Translations under genes and position numbers: made by a program
In this document: piece after piece, positions 1 to 6,636 of the stretch
Layout: every line of letters begins with the position of its first letter
Numbering within the stretch: position 1 is the stretch's first letter
Assembly: GCA_003446295.1 (NCBI GenBank)
Contig: DMBB01000326.1
Coordinates: 730-18,556 of the forward strand
Direction of reading: 5' to 3'
DNA from: Erysipelotrichaceae bacterium
GTDB lineage: Bacteria > Bacillota_I > Bacilli_A > Erysipelotrichales > Erysipelotrichaceae
Length of the DNA: 17,827 nt
Notes under the pieces: model-generated
Told to the model about the DNA's origin: nothing
Seen by the model: the letters and a program-made list of their open reading frames with translations, nothing else
Database searches by the model: none

Positions 1-255
1 CTGTTCGGCAATCTGTTCTCATCTGCTGCTCCTCAGCAGACTTCACCGAATGTATTCAGCTTCGGCAGCTCCAATAATTCCGGTGCAAACAGCGTTCTGC
101 AGTCGCTTCTGACAGGCACATCAACAAACGCAACAGGACAGCTGCTGTCCTCACTGCTGGGTGCCAACTCACACAATGCATACAACAGCAACGGTACGAT
201 CAATGTCGGTACACTGTTCAATGTTGCTAATGCGCTGCTGAATGCAAAGAAATAA
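1..255 (+). CDS. C-terminal part of an unrecognised Ser/Asn/Leu-rich protein (5' end outside window)
   Basis: Frame 1 is open from the first base to a TAA stop, giving the last 84 residues of a longer protein. The piece is rich in Ser, Asn, Leu, Gly and Ala and contains loosely repeated Leu-Leu blocks (SLLTGTS, SLLGANS, ANALLNAKK) separated by polar Ser/Asn/Thr linkers. No Cys, no transmembrane stretch and no sortase or choline-binding motif is visible in this tail. I do not recognise the family; the composition would suit a secreted, surface or low-complexity linker region, but that is inference. The reading frame is supported by the stop lying just before a strong terminator. The only alternative long frame here is antisense and has no plausible ribosome site. 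Confidence 0.7.
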   Translation: MFGNLFSSAAPQQTSPNVFSFGSSNNSGANSVLQSLLTGTSTNATGQLLSSLLGANSHNAYNSNGTINVGTLFNVANALLNAKK

Positions 256-281
256 TCACTGATCAGACAAAACAAAACGAT

Positions 282-315
282 GGGGCTGTAACAGTTGAAA
301 TGCTGTTACAGCCCC
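282..315. terminator. Bidirectional intrinsic terminator between convergent genes
   Basis: A perfect 13-bp stem (GGGGCTGTAACAG / CTGTTACAGCCCC) closes an 8-base loop. On the minus strand it is followed by CGTTTTGTTTTGTC, a good U-rich tail for the gene whose stop is at 367. On the plus strand the tail (TTCGCTGTTT) is poorer but lies 27 bases after the stop of the first gene. It probably serves both. Confidence 0.85.
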
Positions 316-366
316 TTCGCTGTTTAATGATCTGTTGTTCCGTATGCCTTGGCGCAGAGCAGCGCT

Positions 367-1203
367 TCAGTCATGATCCTGCATTCTGATTTCCACCTGT
401 TTGTAAGGGATCCTGATTCCGGCTTCATCGAAAGCAAGCTTCACTGCCTCGGTGACAGCACCGCAGGCTCTGATGTAATCTGATGATTTTACCCAGCCTG
501 CAGCTCCGAGAGTTACACCGTTTTCTCCGAGAGAAGCCACAAAACTCCAGCAGCCTTCATCCTTCAGAATCATCGGTACGGACTGGATTGCCTGTTCGAC
601 CACATCGCGTGCTTTTTTGATGTCCTGATCAAAGGGAATGTTGATTCTGACATCAACACGGCGTTTTTCATAAGCTGTCATGTTCGTTACAGCGGAATTG
701 GAAAGAGCGCCGTTCGGGATGGAGATCAGGCGGAAATCACCTGTACGCAGCTCTGTATAAATCAGGCCGATCCGCTGGACCAGACCGTCACCGAAAGAGG
801 TGCTGATAAAGTCACCGACCTTGAAAGGCCTTAACAGAAGGATCAGGACGCCGCCAGCCAGATTGGCCAGACTTCCCTGAAGGGAAAGGCCGATGGCGAG
901 TGCGGCTGAACCGAGCAGAGCGATAATCGAAGCTGTGTTAAAGCCGAGTTCTCCGGCGATCATGAAGGCCAGTATGACCCAGAGTCCGGCCGTCAGAAGT
1001 GAAAGCAGGAACTGCATGATACTGACGTCCATTTTCACCCTTTCCATCATCTTCTGTGCCAGGCCCTGAATAATCTTAATTAGTTTCTTCCCCACCAAGA
1101 AGATTACGATACTGATAACAAGGTGAATCAGGAACTCCAGAGCCATCGGCTCAATCTGTTTCAGAAAAGCGGTAAATTGATTAACTTCTTCAGTAATAGG
1201 CAT
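367..1203 (-). CDS. Small-conductance mechanosensitive channel, MscS family
   Basis: This 278-residue membrane protein should open under membrane tension to release solutes during osmotic downshock. Hydrophobic segments fall at about 23-43, 62-84 and 91-124. The third carries the Gly/Ala-rich pore helix of MscS (ALLGSAALAIGLSLQGSLAN, then GGV), followed by RPFKVGDFI, the start of the cytoplasmic beta domain. The length matches the short three-helix MscS class (E. coli MscS has 286 residues). The start is supported by GGAGG about 8 bases upstream. The gene stands alone: an upstream terminator separates it from the CapA-family gene, and it has its own candidate promoter. Family assignment is secure; the conductance subtype cannot be told from sequence. 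Confidence 0.93.
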   Translation of the reverse strand: MPITEEVNQFTAFLKQIEPMALEFLIHLVISIVIFLVGKKLIKIIQGLAQKMMERVKMDVSIMQFLLSLLTAGLWVILAFMIAGELGFNTASIIALLGSAALAIGLSLQGSLANLAGGVLILLLRPFKVGDFISTSFGDGLVQRIGLIYTELRTGDFRLISIPNGALSNSAVTNMTAYEKRRVDVRINIPFDQDIKKARDVVEQAIQSVPMILKDEGCWSFVASLGENGVTLGAAGWVKSSDYIRACGAVTEAVKLAFDEAGIRIPYKQVEIRMQDHD

Positions 1204-1224
1204 GATAATATCCTCCAGATTTTT

Positions 1225-1254
1225 ACAATAAGCAATTTAACATTTTAGTGTCAG
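1225..1254 (-). promoter_or_regulatory. Candidate promoter of the MscS-family gene
   Basis: On the minus strand CTGACA (1249-1254, five of six bases matching the -35 consensus) lies 18 bases from TATTGT (1225-1230, four of six for -10). The position, about 22 bases before the start codon, suits a short leader. The -10 is weak, so this is only a candidate. Confidence 0.4.
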
Positions 1255-1354
1255 CGCTTCAAGCAATCATTATTGATTGGAAGTTTCAGAACCGGTCAGT
1301 CTGCCTCTTCTTCTCTTCCTGTCTTTCCTCAACTGTCTGCCAGGACGAATAAAC

Positions 1355-1378
1355 AATGCGGGACACACATCCCGCATT
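1355..1378 (-). terminator. Intrinsic terminator of the CapA-family gene
   Basis: A 9-bp stem (AATGCGGGA / TCCCGCATT) with a 6-base loop begins 13 bases after the CapA-family stop codon. The minus-strand tail is GTTTATTCG, only moderately U-rich. The hairpin is strong and well placed. Confidence 0.65.
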
Positions 1379-1390
1379 TGTCATTTGATT

Positions 1391-2605
1391 TCAGAATCCG
1401 CCGACAAGGATCGTTGGATCCAGTTCGGTGATCTTGGAAGAATATTCTTTGTAGATCGCTTCATGATCAGGCAGAAGCTCATCTGTCAGATCACTGAAGG
1501 GATATACCCTGAAGTGATAGAAGTGACCGTTGATAATGTCATATTTGGTATAGATCAGGTCTGCCCTCGCATCAGACAGTTTGATCTCACTGACGCCGTC
1601 TGTTACCGTCTTTGTGATCGTAACGCCACCTATCATGCCGATGATGCGTGCCAGCTGATCCTGGGCGCTGACCATATTTCCGAGGGAATAATACACAATG
1701 GTCTTTCCGTCATTGAGCCACTGGACAGGTTCGATCACATGCGGATGGCATCCGATGATGATGTCTGCGCCTGCATCGGACAGCTGCTGTGCCAGGGAAA
1801 GCTGTTCCTCATTGACATCCATGCTGTATTCCGTACCCCAGTGCATGCATATGATCACAACATCTGATACTTCATTTGCCTGTCTGACCTTTTCCAGCAT
1901 TTCTTCTTCATGTCCGGGATACAGATTGACAAGATATTCTTTCCCGGCGGGCGGTTCCAGACCGTTGCAGCCATAGGTGTAAGCGAGGAATGTATAGGTA
2001 ATGCCGTTGACTTCATATACAGGCAGCGCCTGCTGGTCTTCCGCACTGTCGAATGTACCTGTCATGTGGACACCCAGATCTTCTTTGCTTTTCCAGTAAG
2101 CGGTCGATCTCAGAACGCCTGTTTCATCCATGTCCAGGCTGTGGTTGTTGGCTGTCGACACCAGATTGAAGCCGTAATCCACCATCGTATCACCGAACTC
2201 CTGCGGTGTATTGAAACGCGGATAGGAAGACAAACCAAGCTCGGTACCGCCGAGGATCGTTTCCTGGTTGTAATAGCGCAGGTCATAATCCGCTGCCAGT
2301 GTTTCCATGTTTTTCATGATCTCATGGAAATCATAGGTACCGTTTGGCTGCTGGGCACAATAATATACCGCGCCATGGATCAGGGCATCTCCTGCCATGA
2401 ACAGCTTGGCCTGATAAGTCTCAACGACCGGTTCCTTGCTAGCCTCGGGTGTTTCTTCAGCTGTTTCAGCTGTCTGCTCCGGTTTCTGTTCTTTGCCTCT
2501 TTCTGCCAGTGAAGCGATCACCTTGACAGGTATGGCTATGATCAGTGCTGCAGCAGCGATCAGAATCAGAAGCCGGTCTATCCTTAATCTGCGTTTTTTC
2601 TTCAT
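1391..2605 (-). CDS. Membrane-anchored CapA-family (poly-gamma-glutamate synthesis type) protein
   Basis: This 404-residue protein has a Lys/Arg-rich N-terminus, one transmembrane anchor at about 11-32, a Glu/Ala/Thr-rich linker at 38-63, then a CapA/PGA_cap domain that resembles metallophosphatases. Visible family motifs are MAGDALIHG (70-78), NQETILGG (113-120), NNHSLD (153-158), HWGTEY (255-260), GCHPHVIEP (285-293) and YSLGN (306-310). The domain should lie outside the membrane. CapA homologues act in poly-gamma-glutamate capsule assembly, but no capB or capC partner is in the window, so a capsule role is not shown; many Firmicutes carry lone CapA-like proteins of unknown role. I chose the ATG at 2605 because AAAGGTGGA sits 7-8 bases upstream. 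A GTG four codons earlier overlaps that site and is less likely. Confidence 0.88.
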   Translation of the reverse strand: MKKKRRLRIDRLLILIAAAALIIAIPVKVIASLAERGKEQKPEQTAETAEETPEASKEPVVETYQAKLFMAGDALIHGAVYYCAQQPNGTYDFHEIMKNMETLAADYDLRYYNQETILGGTELGLSSYPRFNTPQEFGDTMVDYGFNLVSTANNHSLDMDETGVLRSTAYWKSKEDLGVHMTGTFDSAEDQQALPVYEVNGITYTFLAYTYGCNGLEPPAGKEYLVNLYPGHEEEMLEKVRQANEVSDVVIICMHWGTEYSMDVNEEQLSLAQQLSDAGADIIIGCHPHVIEPVQWLNDGKTIVYYSLGNMVSAQDQLARIIGMIGGVTITKTVTDGVSEIKLSDARADLIYTKYDIINGHFYHFRVYPFSDLTDELLPDHEAIYKEYSSKITELDPTILVGGF

Positions 2606-2663
2606 ACGGGAATCCACCTTTTCTTGAGCGAAAATCAGATCTGTAAGATTTTCAAAATAACTA

Positions 2664-2692
2664 TTCCATTTTTCTTTTGTGTTTGCTATAAT
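2664..2692 (+). promoter_or_regulatory. Promoter of tRNA-Pro, extended -10
   Basis: A consensus TATAAT (2687-2692) preceded by TGC gives an extended -10 (TGCTATAAT). The hexamer at the usual 17-base distance (TTCCAT, 2664-2669) is a poor -35, so the extended -10 probably does the work. The tRNA starts 17 bases after the -10. Confidence 0.7.
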
Positions 2693-2708
2693 GTCTTAGC
2701 CGCAAAAG

Positions 2709-2782
<74 letters not shown>

Positions 2783-2789
2783 CCTAAGG

Positions 2790-2813
2790 AAACCGCAGTG
2801 ATGCGGTTTTTTT
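2790..2813 (+). terminator. Intrinsic terminator of tRNA-Pro
   Basis: An 8-bp stem (AAACCGCA / TGCGGTTT) with loop GTGA is followed at once by further T residues (total run of seven). It starts 7 bases after the tRNA. On the minus strand its tail is only TTTCCTT, so it may also weakly end the acyltransferase gene whose stop is at 2825. Confidence 0.85.
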
Positions 2814-2824
2814 CTTGTCTGCCG

Positions 2825-3880
2825 TTATGCAGAAGTCCGTTTTCTCTGTACCGTGCGTTTCTTCGGTCTGTTAGTAAACATATTGAGCCATATGCTCAGG
2901 ATCATGATGACCGGGATCTGGATCAGTTTTGCCGGTGTGCCGGGGATAAACAGTGCAGCCACAAACATCACAGGATACTGCCAGAGATAGATCTCATAGC
3001 TGTATTTGCTGAAGAAATTGCTGACAGGGTTGTCCAGCAGCCTGCCGGTCGATGAGTTTCCGGAAGACAGCAGCCAGACGATCAGACACACAAGCAGTGT
3101 ATAACCGTTGATGCCGATCAGATAGATCCATCTGTCCGTACCGCTGACTGTCGCATACAGAACGACCGTCAGGATCACAAACAGCAGTACCGGCAGGAAC
3201 GGATTGATCCTTTTCAGCGGATTGCCGAGTCTTCCTTTTGCCTGCAGGATCCCCAGCAGCGCCCCGGCCAGCAGTGCAAATACCCTGGTGTGCGTTGCAT
3301 AATAGACAGCCGTAATATTCACGCCAAGCAGTGTGCACACCGGCATGATCAGCGCTGAAATGAGCGTCAGTACCAGCAACACCGCCTCTGTCACCCGCTG
3401 TCTGCGTGTCACGGCATACAGGACAGGCCATACCAGTTCAAACTGGATCAGGATCGCAATATACCAGAGGTGTGTAAACGGCGACTGGTTTGCCAGATTG
3501 GCAAAATAGTCCGCATTGGCAGAGATCTGCCAGTAATTGTTGTATCCCAGCAGGACACTGGTTACCTCGGCCTGCGTATTGGACAGTCTGGAAGGATCCT
3601 TGAGTGTCAGTACGCCGATCGTACTGAAGAGCACGATCAGCAGTGCAGGATAGATCCTGACAAATCTTCTTGCATAATAGGAACCGATACGGAAGGACGG
3701 TCTTGAAGCCGTGGAATATGCTGTCAGGAATCCGCTGATCACGAAGAATATGACCACACCGAAAAAGCCTCCCCTGACGACAGCAGGAAAGGTATGGTAC
3801 AGCAGGACGCCCAGCAGTGCCAGCGTCCTGAGTCCGTTAAAACCTGAAATTACCCGTCTGGTCTTCTTTCGGCCCTTCAT
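2825..3880 (-). CDS. Acyltransferase-3 (OafA/YrhL-type) integral membrane protein, without fused SGNH domain
   Basis: This 351-residue polytopic protein belongs to the acyltransferase-3 family, which moves acyl groups (usually acetyl) across the membrane onto surface glycans. The N-terminal signature is clear: GLRTLALLGVLLYHTFP (16-32) with the family's essential His at 29, then GGFFGVVIFFVISGFL (37-52), RRFVRIYPALL (71-81) and HLWYIAILIQFEL (137-149). About ten hydrophobic segments follow, ending in a basic Lys/Arg tail. Many OafA-type proteins carry a C-terminal SGNH domain; this one stops after the membrane part. An SGNH protein is encoded immediately upstream and overlaps it by 44 bases in another frame. 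The start is supported by AAGGG 8 bases upstream, inside the SGNH gene. The glycan target is unknown. Confidence 0.9.
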   Translation of the reverse strand: MKGRKKTRRVISGFNGLRTLALLGVLLYHTFPAVVRGGFFGVVIFFVISGFLTAYSTASRPSFRIGSYYARRFVRIYPALLIVLFSTIGVLTLKDPSRLSNTQAEVTSVLLGYNNYWQISANADYFANLANQSPFTHLWYIAILIQFELVWPVLYAVTRRQRVTEAVLLVLTLISALIMPVCTLLGVNITAVYYATHTRVFALLAGALLGILQAKGRLGNPLKRINPFLPVLLFVILTVVLYATVSGTDRWIYLIGINGYTLLVCLIVWLLSSGNSSTGRLLDNPVSNFFSKYSYEIYLWQYPVMFVAALFIPGTPAKLIQIPVIMILSIWLNMFTNRPKKRTVQRKRTSA

Positions 3881-4667
3881 ATGTGCAACCCTTAAATCCG
3901 TTCTTCTCTCTGTATGGTATCAGCAGTTCCTGATTGATCGTTTCCGCGATCAGATCTGCCAGTGCTCTGGATCCCTCTTCATTCGGGTGGAGCCAGTCTG
4001 ACAGCATGTATTCCGGATGTTCTGTAGCCAGTTTGTTCCAGTCGACCATATAGACATTGTCCTTGCCCTGACGGAACTGTTCAAATACAGCATTTGCGTT
4101 ATTGGCTACGCCGAATGTATTCAGCCAGAATGTGGGTGTGTCACCCGCATGGGAATATACTTTTTCACAGTCTGCGACACTGATCTCAGCGACATTGGTC
4201 AGCAGTCCGATCACCAGCACATCACCGATCTGGTGCTGCTGTTCAAGCTGTGCCAGCGACTGTTCGCCTTCAAAGATCGTTCTGCCGAATCTGGCATCGA
4301 TATATGCGTTCGGGAAACGTTCATACAGCTGCGGCAGAGCTGCCGTGATGACAGAGTCCCCTTCGATCGTCAGACTCATTGTTGTCGCATCCTCGTACCA
4401 TTTCCAGGAGGCAGTTTCCGCTTCCTTCCAGAGCTTCGCACACGGATCTTCCGGTTTGATCTGTGCAGGCGCAGACGGCTTATTGCCCTGGTTCTGCTTT
4501 CTGGACTCTGCCATCTCCTGGTTCTTCTTCAGCATTTCCTCGATCGCTTCCTGATCGGCATGCGCCTTCGGTGCTTCAACAAAAAAACCATAAACACCGT
4601 ATCCGCAAAGAAATACCATGCAAATGGTCATCAGATAATACAATATGTTTCGCCCGGTACGATTCAT
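3837..4667 (-). CDS. Membrane-anchored SGNH-hydrolase-like protein, probable partner of the acyltransferase
   Basis: This 276-residue protein has one N-terminal transmembrane segment (about 9-29), a charged linker with coiled-coil character (about 36-60) and an SGNH-type domain. The domain matches the one normally fused to OafA-type acyltransferases: IEGDSVITAALPQLY (101-115) with candidate nucleophile Ser105, FPNAYIDARFGR (118-129), and SDWLHPNEEG (223-232) with Asp224 and His227. The block that usually reads GTNG appears as GLLTNVAEI, so the oxyanion-hole region is altered. The gene starts 17 bases after the GNAT gene stops. No good ribosome site precedes the ATG, so translation may be coupled to the upstream gene. 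The domain should face outside. A role in acylating a surface polymer together with the overlapping gene is inference. Confidence 0.82.
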   Translation of the reverse strand: MNRTGRNILYYLMTICMVFLCGYGVYGFFVEAPKAHADQEAIEEMLKKNQEMAESRKQNQGNKPSAPAQIKPEDPCAKLWKEAETASWKWYEDATTMSLTIEGDSVITAALPQLYERFPNAYIDARFGRTIFEGEQSLAQLEQQHQIGDVLVIGLLTNVAEISVADCEKVYSHAGDTPTFWLNTFGVANNANAVFEQFRQGKDNVYMVDWNKLATEHPEYMLSDWLHPNEEGSRALADLIAETINQELLIPYREKNGFKGCTYEGPKEDQTGNFRF

Positions 4668-4684
4668 ATGATGACATCATACCA

Positions 4685-5146
4685 TCAAATGAGTTGATAA
4701 CGGTAGATTTCCTTTACTGTTTCTCCTCGTTTATACAGCCAGTGCCATGCCGGCACATCAACTGTTTCAAGCAGTGTCCCGCTGAGCTTCTGCAGTGTCC
4801 GCTTTGAAGCCGGATTATCCGGCGAGCAGGTTATCAGCAATGAATCCATGTGGTAAACATCCCTTGCCTGCTGCATCATGAGCAGACTTGCATCATATGC
4901 ATAGGAATGCCCGCGCCACGGCGTGTTGATCCGGTAGCCGATATTTCCGGCATAGTACAGTTCCTCATCCATCCCGATCCGCAGGTCACAGTTGCCTATG
5001 ACCTCATCCGTATCATGCAGCACGATGTGGTACAGCACGGAAGGAATGTAATTGTTTCCCGCATTTCCTTTGATCTTTCGTATGACCACCAGGTCGACGC
5101 GTTCACCCGGGATCCGTTCCTTTTGTTTGAAAAACAGTAAGTTCAT
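4685..5146 (-). CDS. GNAT-family N-acetyltransferase
   Basis: This 153-residue cytoplasmic protein has the GNAT fold as seen from its motifs: NIGYRINTPWRGHSYAYDA (68-86), where RGHSYA is the acetyl-CoA pyrophosphate-binding loop (Q/RxxGxG/A type), and a C-terminal CSPDNPASKRTLQKLSG (107-123) typical of the family. The substrate is unknown; proteins with this architecture modify small molecules or protein N-termini. It is the first gene of a run with the SGNH protein (17 bases on) and the acyltransferase. I chose the ATG at 5146, preceded by GAGG at a short 4-base distance. An in-frame ATG at 5161 adds five residues but has no ribosome site and may lie at or before the transcription start. Confidence 0.82.
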   Translation of the reverse strand: MNLLFFKQKERIPGERVDLVVIRKIKGNAGNNYIPSVLYHIVLHDTDEVIGNCDLRIGMDEELYYAGNIGYRINTPWRGHSYAYDASLLMMQQARDVYHMDSLLITCSPDNPASKRTLQKLSGTLLETVDVPAWHWLYKRGETVKEIYRYQLI

Positions 5147-5166
5147 AAAGCCTCGATGCATTCATC

Positions 5167-5197
5167 ATACTACTGATTTGAAGAAAACCGCTGTCAA
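5167..5197 (-). promoter_or_regulatory. Possible promoter of the GNAT-SGNH-acyltransferase run
   Basis: A perfect TTGACA (5192-5197, minus strand) overlaps the stop codon of the upstream lipoprotein gene and lies in the loop and stem of its terminator. TAGTAT (5167-5172) follows at 19 bases; a better TATGAT (5164-5169) is at 22 bases. Neither spacing is ideal, so this is tentative. Confidence 0.35.
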
Positions 5198-5210
5198 TCT
5201 GCAGCGGCTT
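5185..5210 (-). terminator. Intrinsic terminator overlapping the thioredoxin-like gene's stop codon
   Basis: The minus strand forms AAGCCGCTG / CAGCGGTTT (9 bp with one G-U pair) around an 8-base loop that contains the TGA stop. TCTTC follows the T run. The upstream arm is therefore coding sequence (Lys-Ala-Ala-Ala-Asp end of the protein). Confidence 0.7.
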
Positions 5211-5781
5211 TGATGATATCAAGATAATCCTGTTTGAGTTCTGCTTTCTGTTCGTCATTCATCATAGCGTCATTGTCACCGGGCTCAAAGCTCTTGACCA
5301 GTGAAAGATGATGTCCGACGATCTCTCCCTCTTTGACACCGATGACTTCAGGAACCTTGAAGACCGGGTTGCCTGTCTCAGCATCCTTCTCGAAGATACT
5401 GTTGATATGTGATTCCAAAGCATCATAGGATTCCTTGGATGTTGGAAGATTGACATCGATGTAATACACCTTAACGCCCAACTCCTTTGCAGCTTCGTTC
5501 AGGACCGGTACGGCACGCTGGCACCACCAGCAGCCTTCTCTTCCGTAATACAGGATCCCGCTGCCCTTTTCCGTGAACATCCTGACAGACTCCGCAAGGG
5601 TGATCTCAATAAATGCAGGATCATCATCCTCCAGGAATTCATATCCGTCCATGACCAGAGGAAGTGTTTCAAATTCCACAGGATTGGTGATCGTTACCTG
5701 TTCCGGTTCTTTATTCTCATCTTTGCTGCAGGCTGTCAGTGACACAGCAGCCAGGACAATTGCCATCAATAGTTTTTTCAT
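5194..5781 (-). CDS. Thioredoxin-fold lipoprotein with CWWC motif
   Basis: This 195-residue protein begins MKKLLMAIVLAAVSLTAC, a lipoprotein signal with lipobox LTAC, so Cys18 should be lipidated and the protein anchored on the outer face of the membrane. A polar linker leads to a thioredoxin-like domain: ILYYGREGCWWCQRAVPVL places the redox pair at Cys84 and Cys87, and the conserved FKVPEV segment supplies the cis-Pro candidate. CxxC proteins of this kind reduce, oxidise or sense disulfides of exported proteins; direction cannot be told from sequence. I chose ATG 5781, with AAGAAGGT seven bases upstream, rather than the longer in-frame start 20 codons earlier, which overlaps the promoter. 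It has its own promoter and terminator, so it is a single-gene unit. Confidence 0.88.
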   Translation of the reverse strand: MKKLLMAIVLAAVSLTACSKDENKEPEQVTITNPVEFETLPLVMDGYEFLEDDDPAFIEITLAESVRMFTEKGSGILYYGREGCWWCQRAVPVLNEAAKELGVKVYYIDVNLPTSKESYDALESHINSIFEKDAETGNPVFKVPEVIGVKEGEIVGHHLSLVKSFEPGDNDAMMNDEQKAELKQDYLDIIKAAAD

Positions 5782-5812
5782 GTTCTGTACCTTCTTTTTA
5801 CGTACGACAGTT

Positions 5813-5841
5813 ATATTAGCAAAAACCATTTTGATATGCAA
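5813..5841 (-). promoter_or_regulatory. Promoter of the thioredoxin-like lipoprotein gene
   Basis: On the minus strand TTGCAT (5836-5841) lies 17 bases from TAATAT (5813-5818). The -10 is extended by TGC just upstream. The predicted leader is about 25 bases and contains the ribosome site AAGAAGGT. Confidence 0.65.
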
Positions 5842-5861
5842 ATCGTTCCGGCTTCAGAAGA

Positions 5862-5882
5862 AAAGAAGCACTGCGCTTCTTT
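5862..5882 (-). terminator. Intrinsic terminator at the end of the PrsW-family gene
   Basis: On the minus strand AAAGAAGC / GCTTCTTT (8 bp, 5-base loop) is followed by TCTTCTG. The first two bases of the stem overlap the TAA stop codon. It would also end the longer run that starts near 10,170. Confidence 0.65.
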
Positions 5883-6591
5883 ATTCACCGGGCCCCGTGA
5901 TCGCGGCTGTATATGTCTCATTGTTTCTTTGTTTCCAAAGGAACAGGACCATCCGGATCAGGACGACCACATCGATTGCCACAATGATCAGCGGCATAAA
6001 CAGCAGAAGGTCATTGATCTCGGAGATCCGATCCTTCAGCGTCAGGTCATACATCCCGTGCAGCACCCAGGGAACTGCCAGAGAAAGCACATAATAGATC
6101 TTCTTTCCCGTATATTCTGCTTTGCCGTAATAATAACCCATGATCATGCCGAACACGCCATGCATCATGGTGATGCCTCTGATGACCATCTGACCTGCAT
6201 TTGATCCGAATACGTAAACGACCGATTCACTCAGTTCAAAGCCGATCCCTACACATGTCATAAATATGATCGTTTCCATCCATGACCATGCATAGGATTC
6301 CTTTTTCACCCTCCGCATCATGTACATCTTGCTTGTCTCTTCCGAGAAAGCAAGCACGAAGAAATTATACAGCGTGATATACAGTACAGAATTACGGTCT
6401 TTGATCAGAAACGCCAGTGCCAGATTAAACAGGAATGAACACAGCATGACAGGGAATATGCTGAGCAGTCCGTGGATCAATGCTTTCCTGCATGTCTTTT
6501 GATACTTGGGATCATCCTTGAGCCGCTTCTTCATCCAGAAGTACAGAACTCCCGGCGGGATCATTGAAACAAGATATATGATTACCAGCAT
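5881..6591 (-). CDS. PrsW-family intramembrane metalloprotease
   Basis: This 236-residue polytopic membrane protein has about seven or eight hydrophobic segments and the PrsW/CAAX-protease-like catalytic pattern: FSEETSK (82-88, the EExxK motif with Glu84/Glu85), FELSESVVY (118-126, second Glu block), HGVFGMIMGYYYG (144-156) and LHGMYDL (177-183, HxxxD). PrsW of Bacillus subtilis starts cleavage of the anti-sigma factor RsiW. No sigma or anti-sigma gene is in this window, so the substrate is unknown. I chose ATG 6591 because GGAGG lies 8 bases upstream; the ATG at 6606 has no ribosome site and overlaps that GGAGG. It follows the hexapeptide acetyltransferase by 45 bases with no convincing terminator between, so co-transcription is likely. 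Confidence 0.85.
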   Translation of the reverse strand: MLVIIYLVSMIPPGVLYFWMKKRLKDDPKYQKTCRKALIHGLLSIFPVMLCSFLFNLALAFLIKDRNSVLYITLYNFFVLAFSEETSKMYMMRRVKKESYAWSWMETIIFMTCVGIGFELSESVVYVFGSNAGQMVIRGITMMHGVFGMIMGYYYGKAEYTGKKIYYVLSLAVPWVLHGMYDLTLKDRISEINDLLLFMPLIIVAIDVVVLIRMVLFLWKQRNNETYTAAITGPGE

Positions 6592-6636
6592 ATCCTTTTC
6601 CTCCATTCAGGCGTATATATTCTCGCACGCATGTTT

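Noticed and set aside
1910..2512. A 200-codon open frame on the + strand opposite the CapA-family gene
   Set aside because: It is antisense to a clear CapA-family domain and has no ribosome site; the product looks like a frame shadow.
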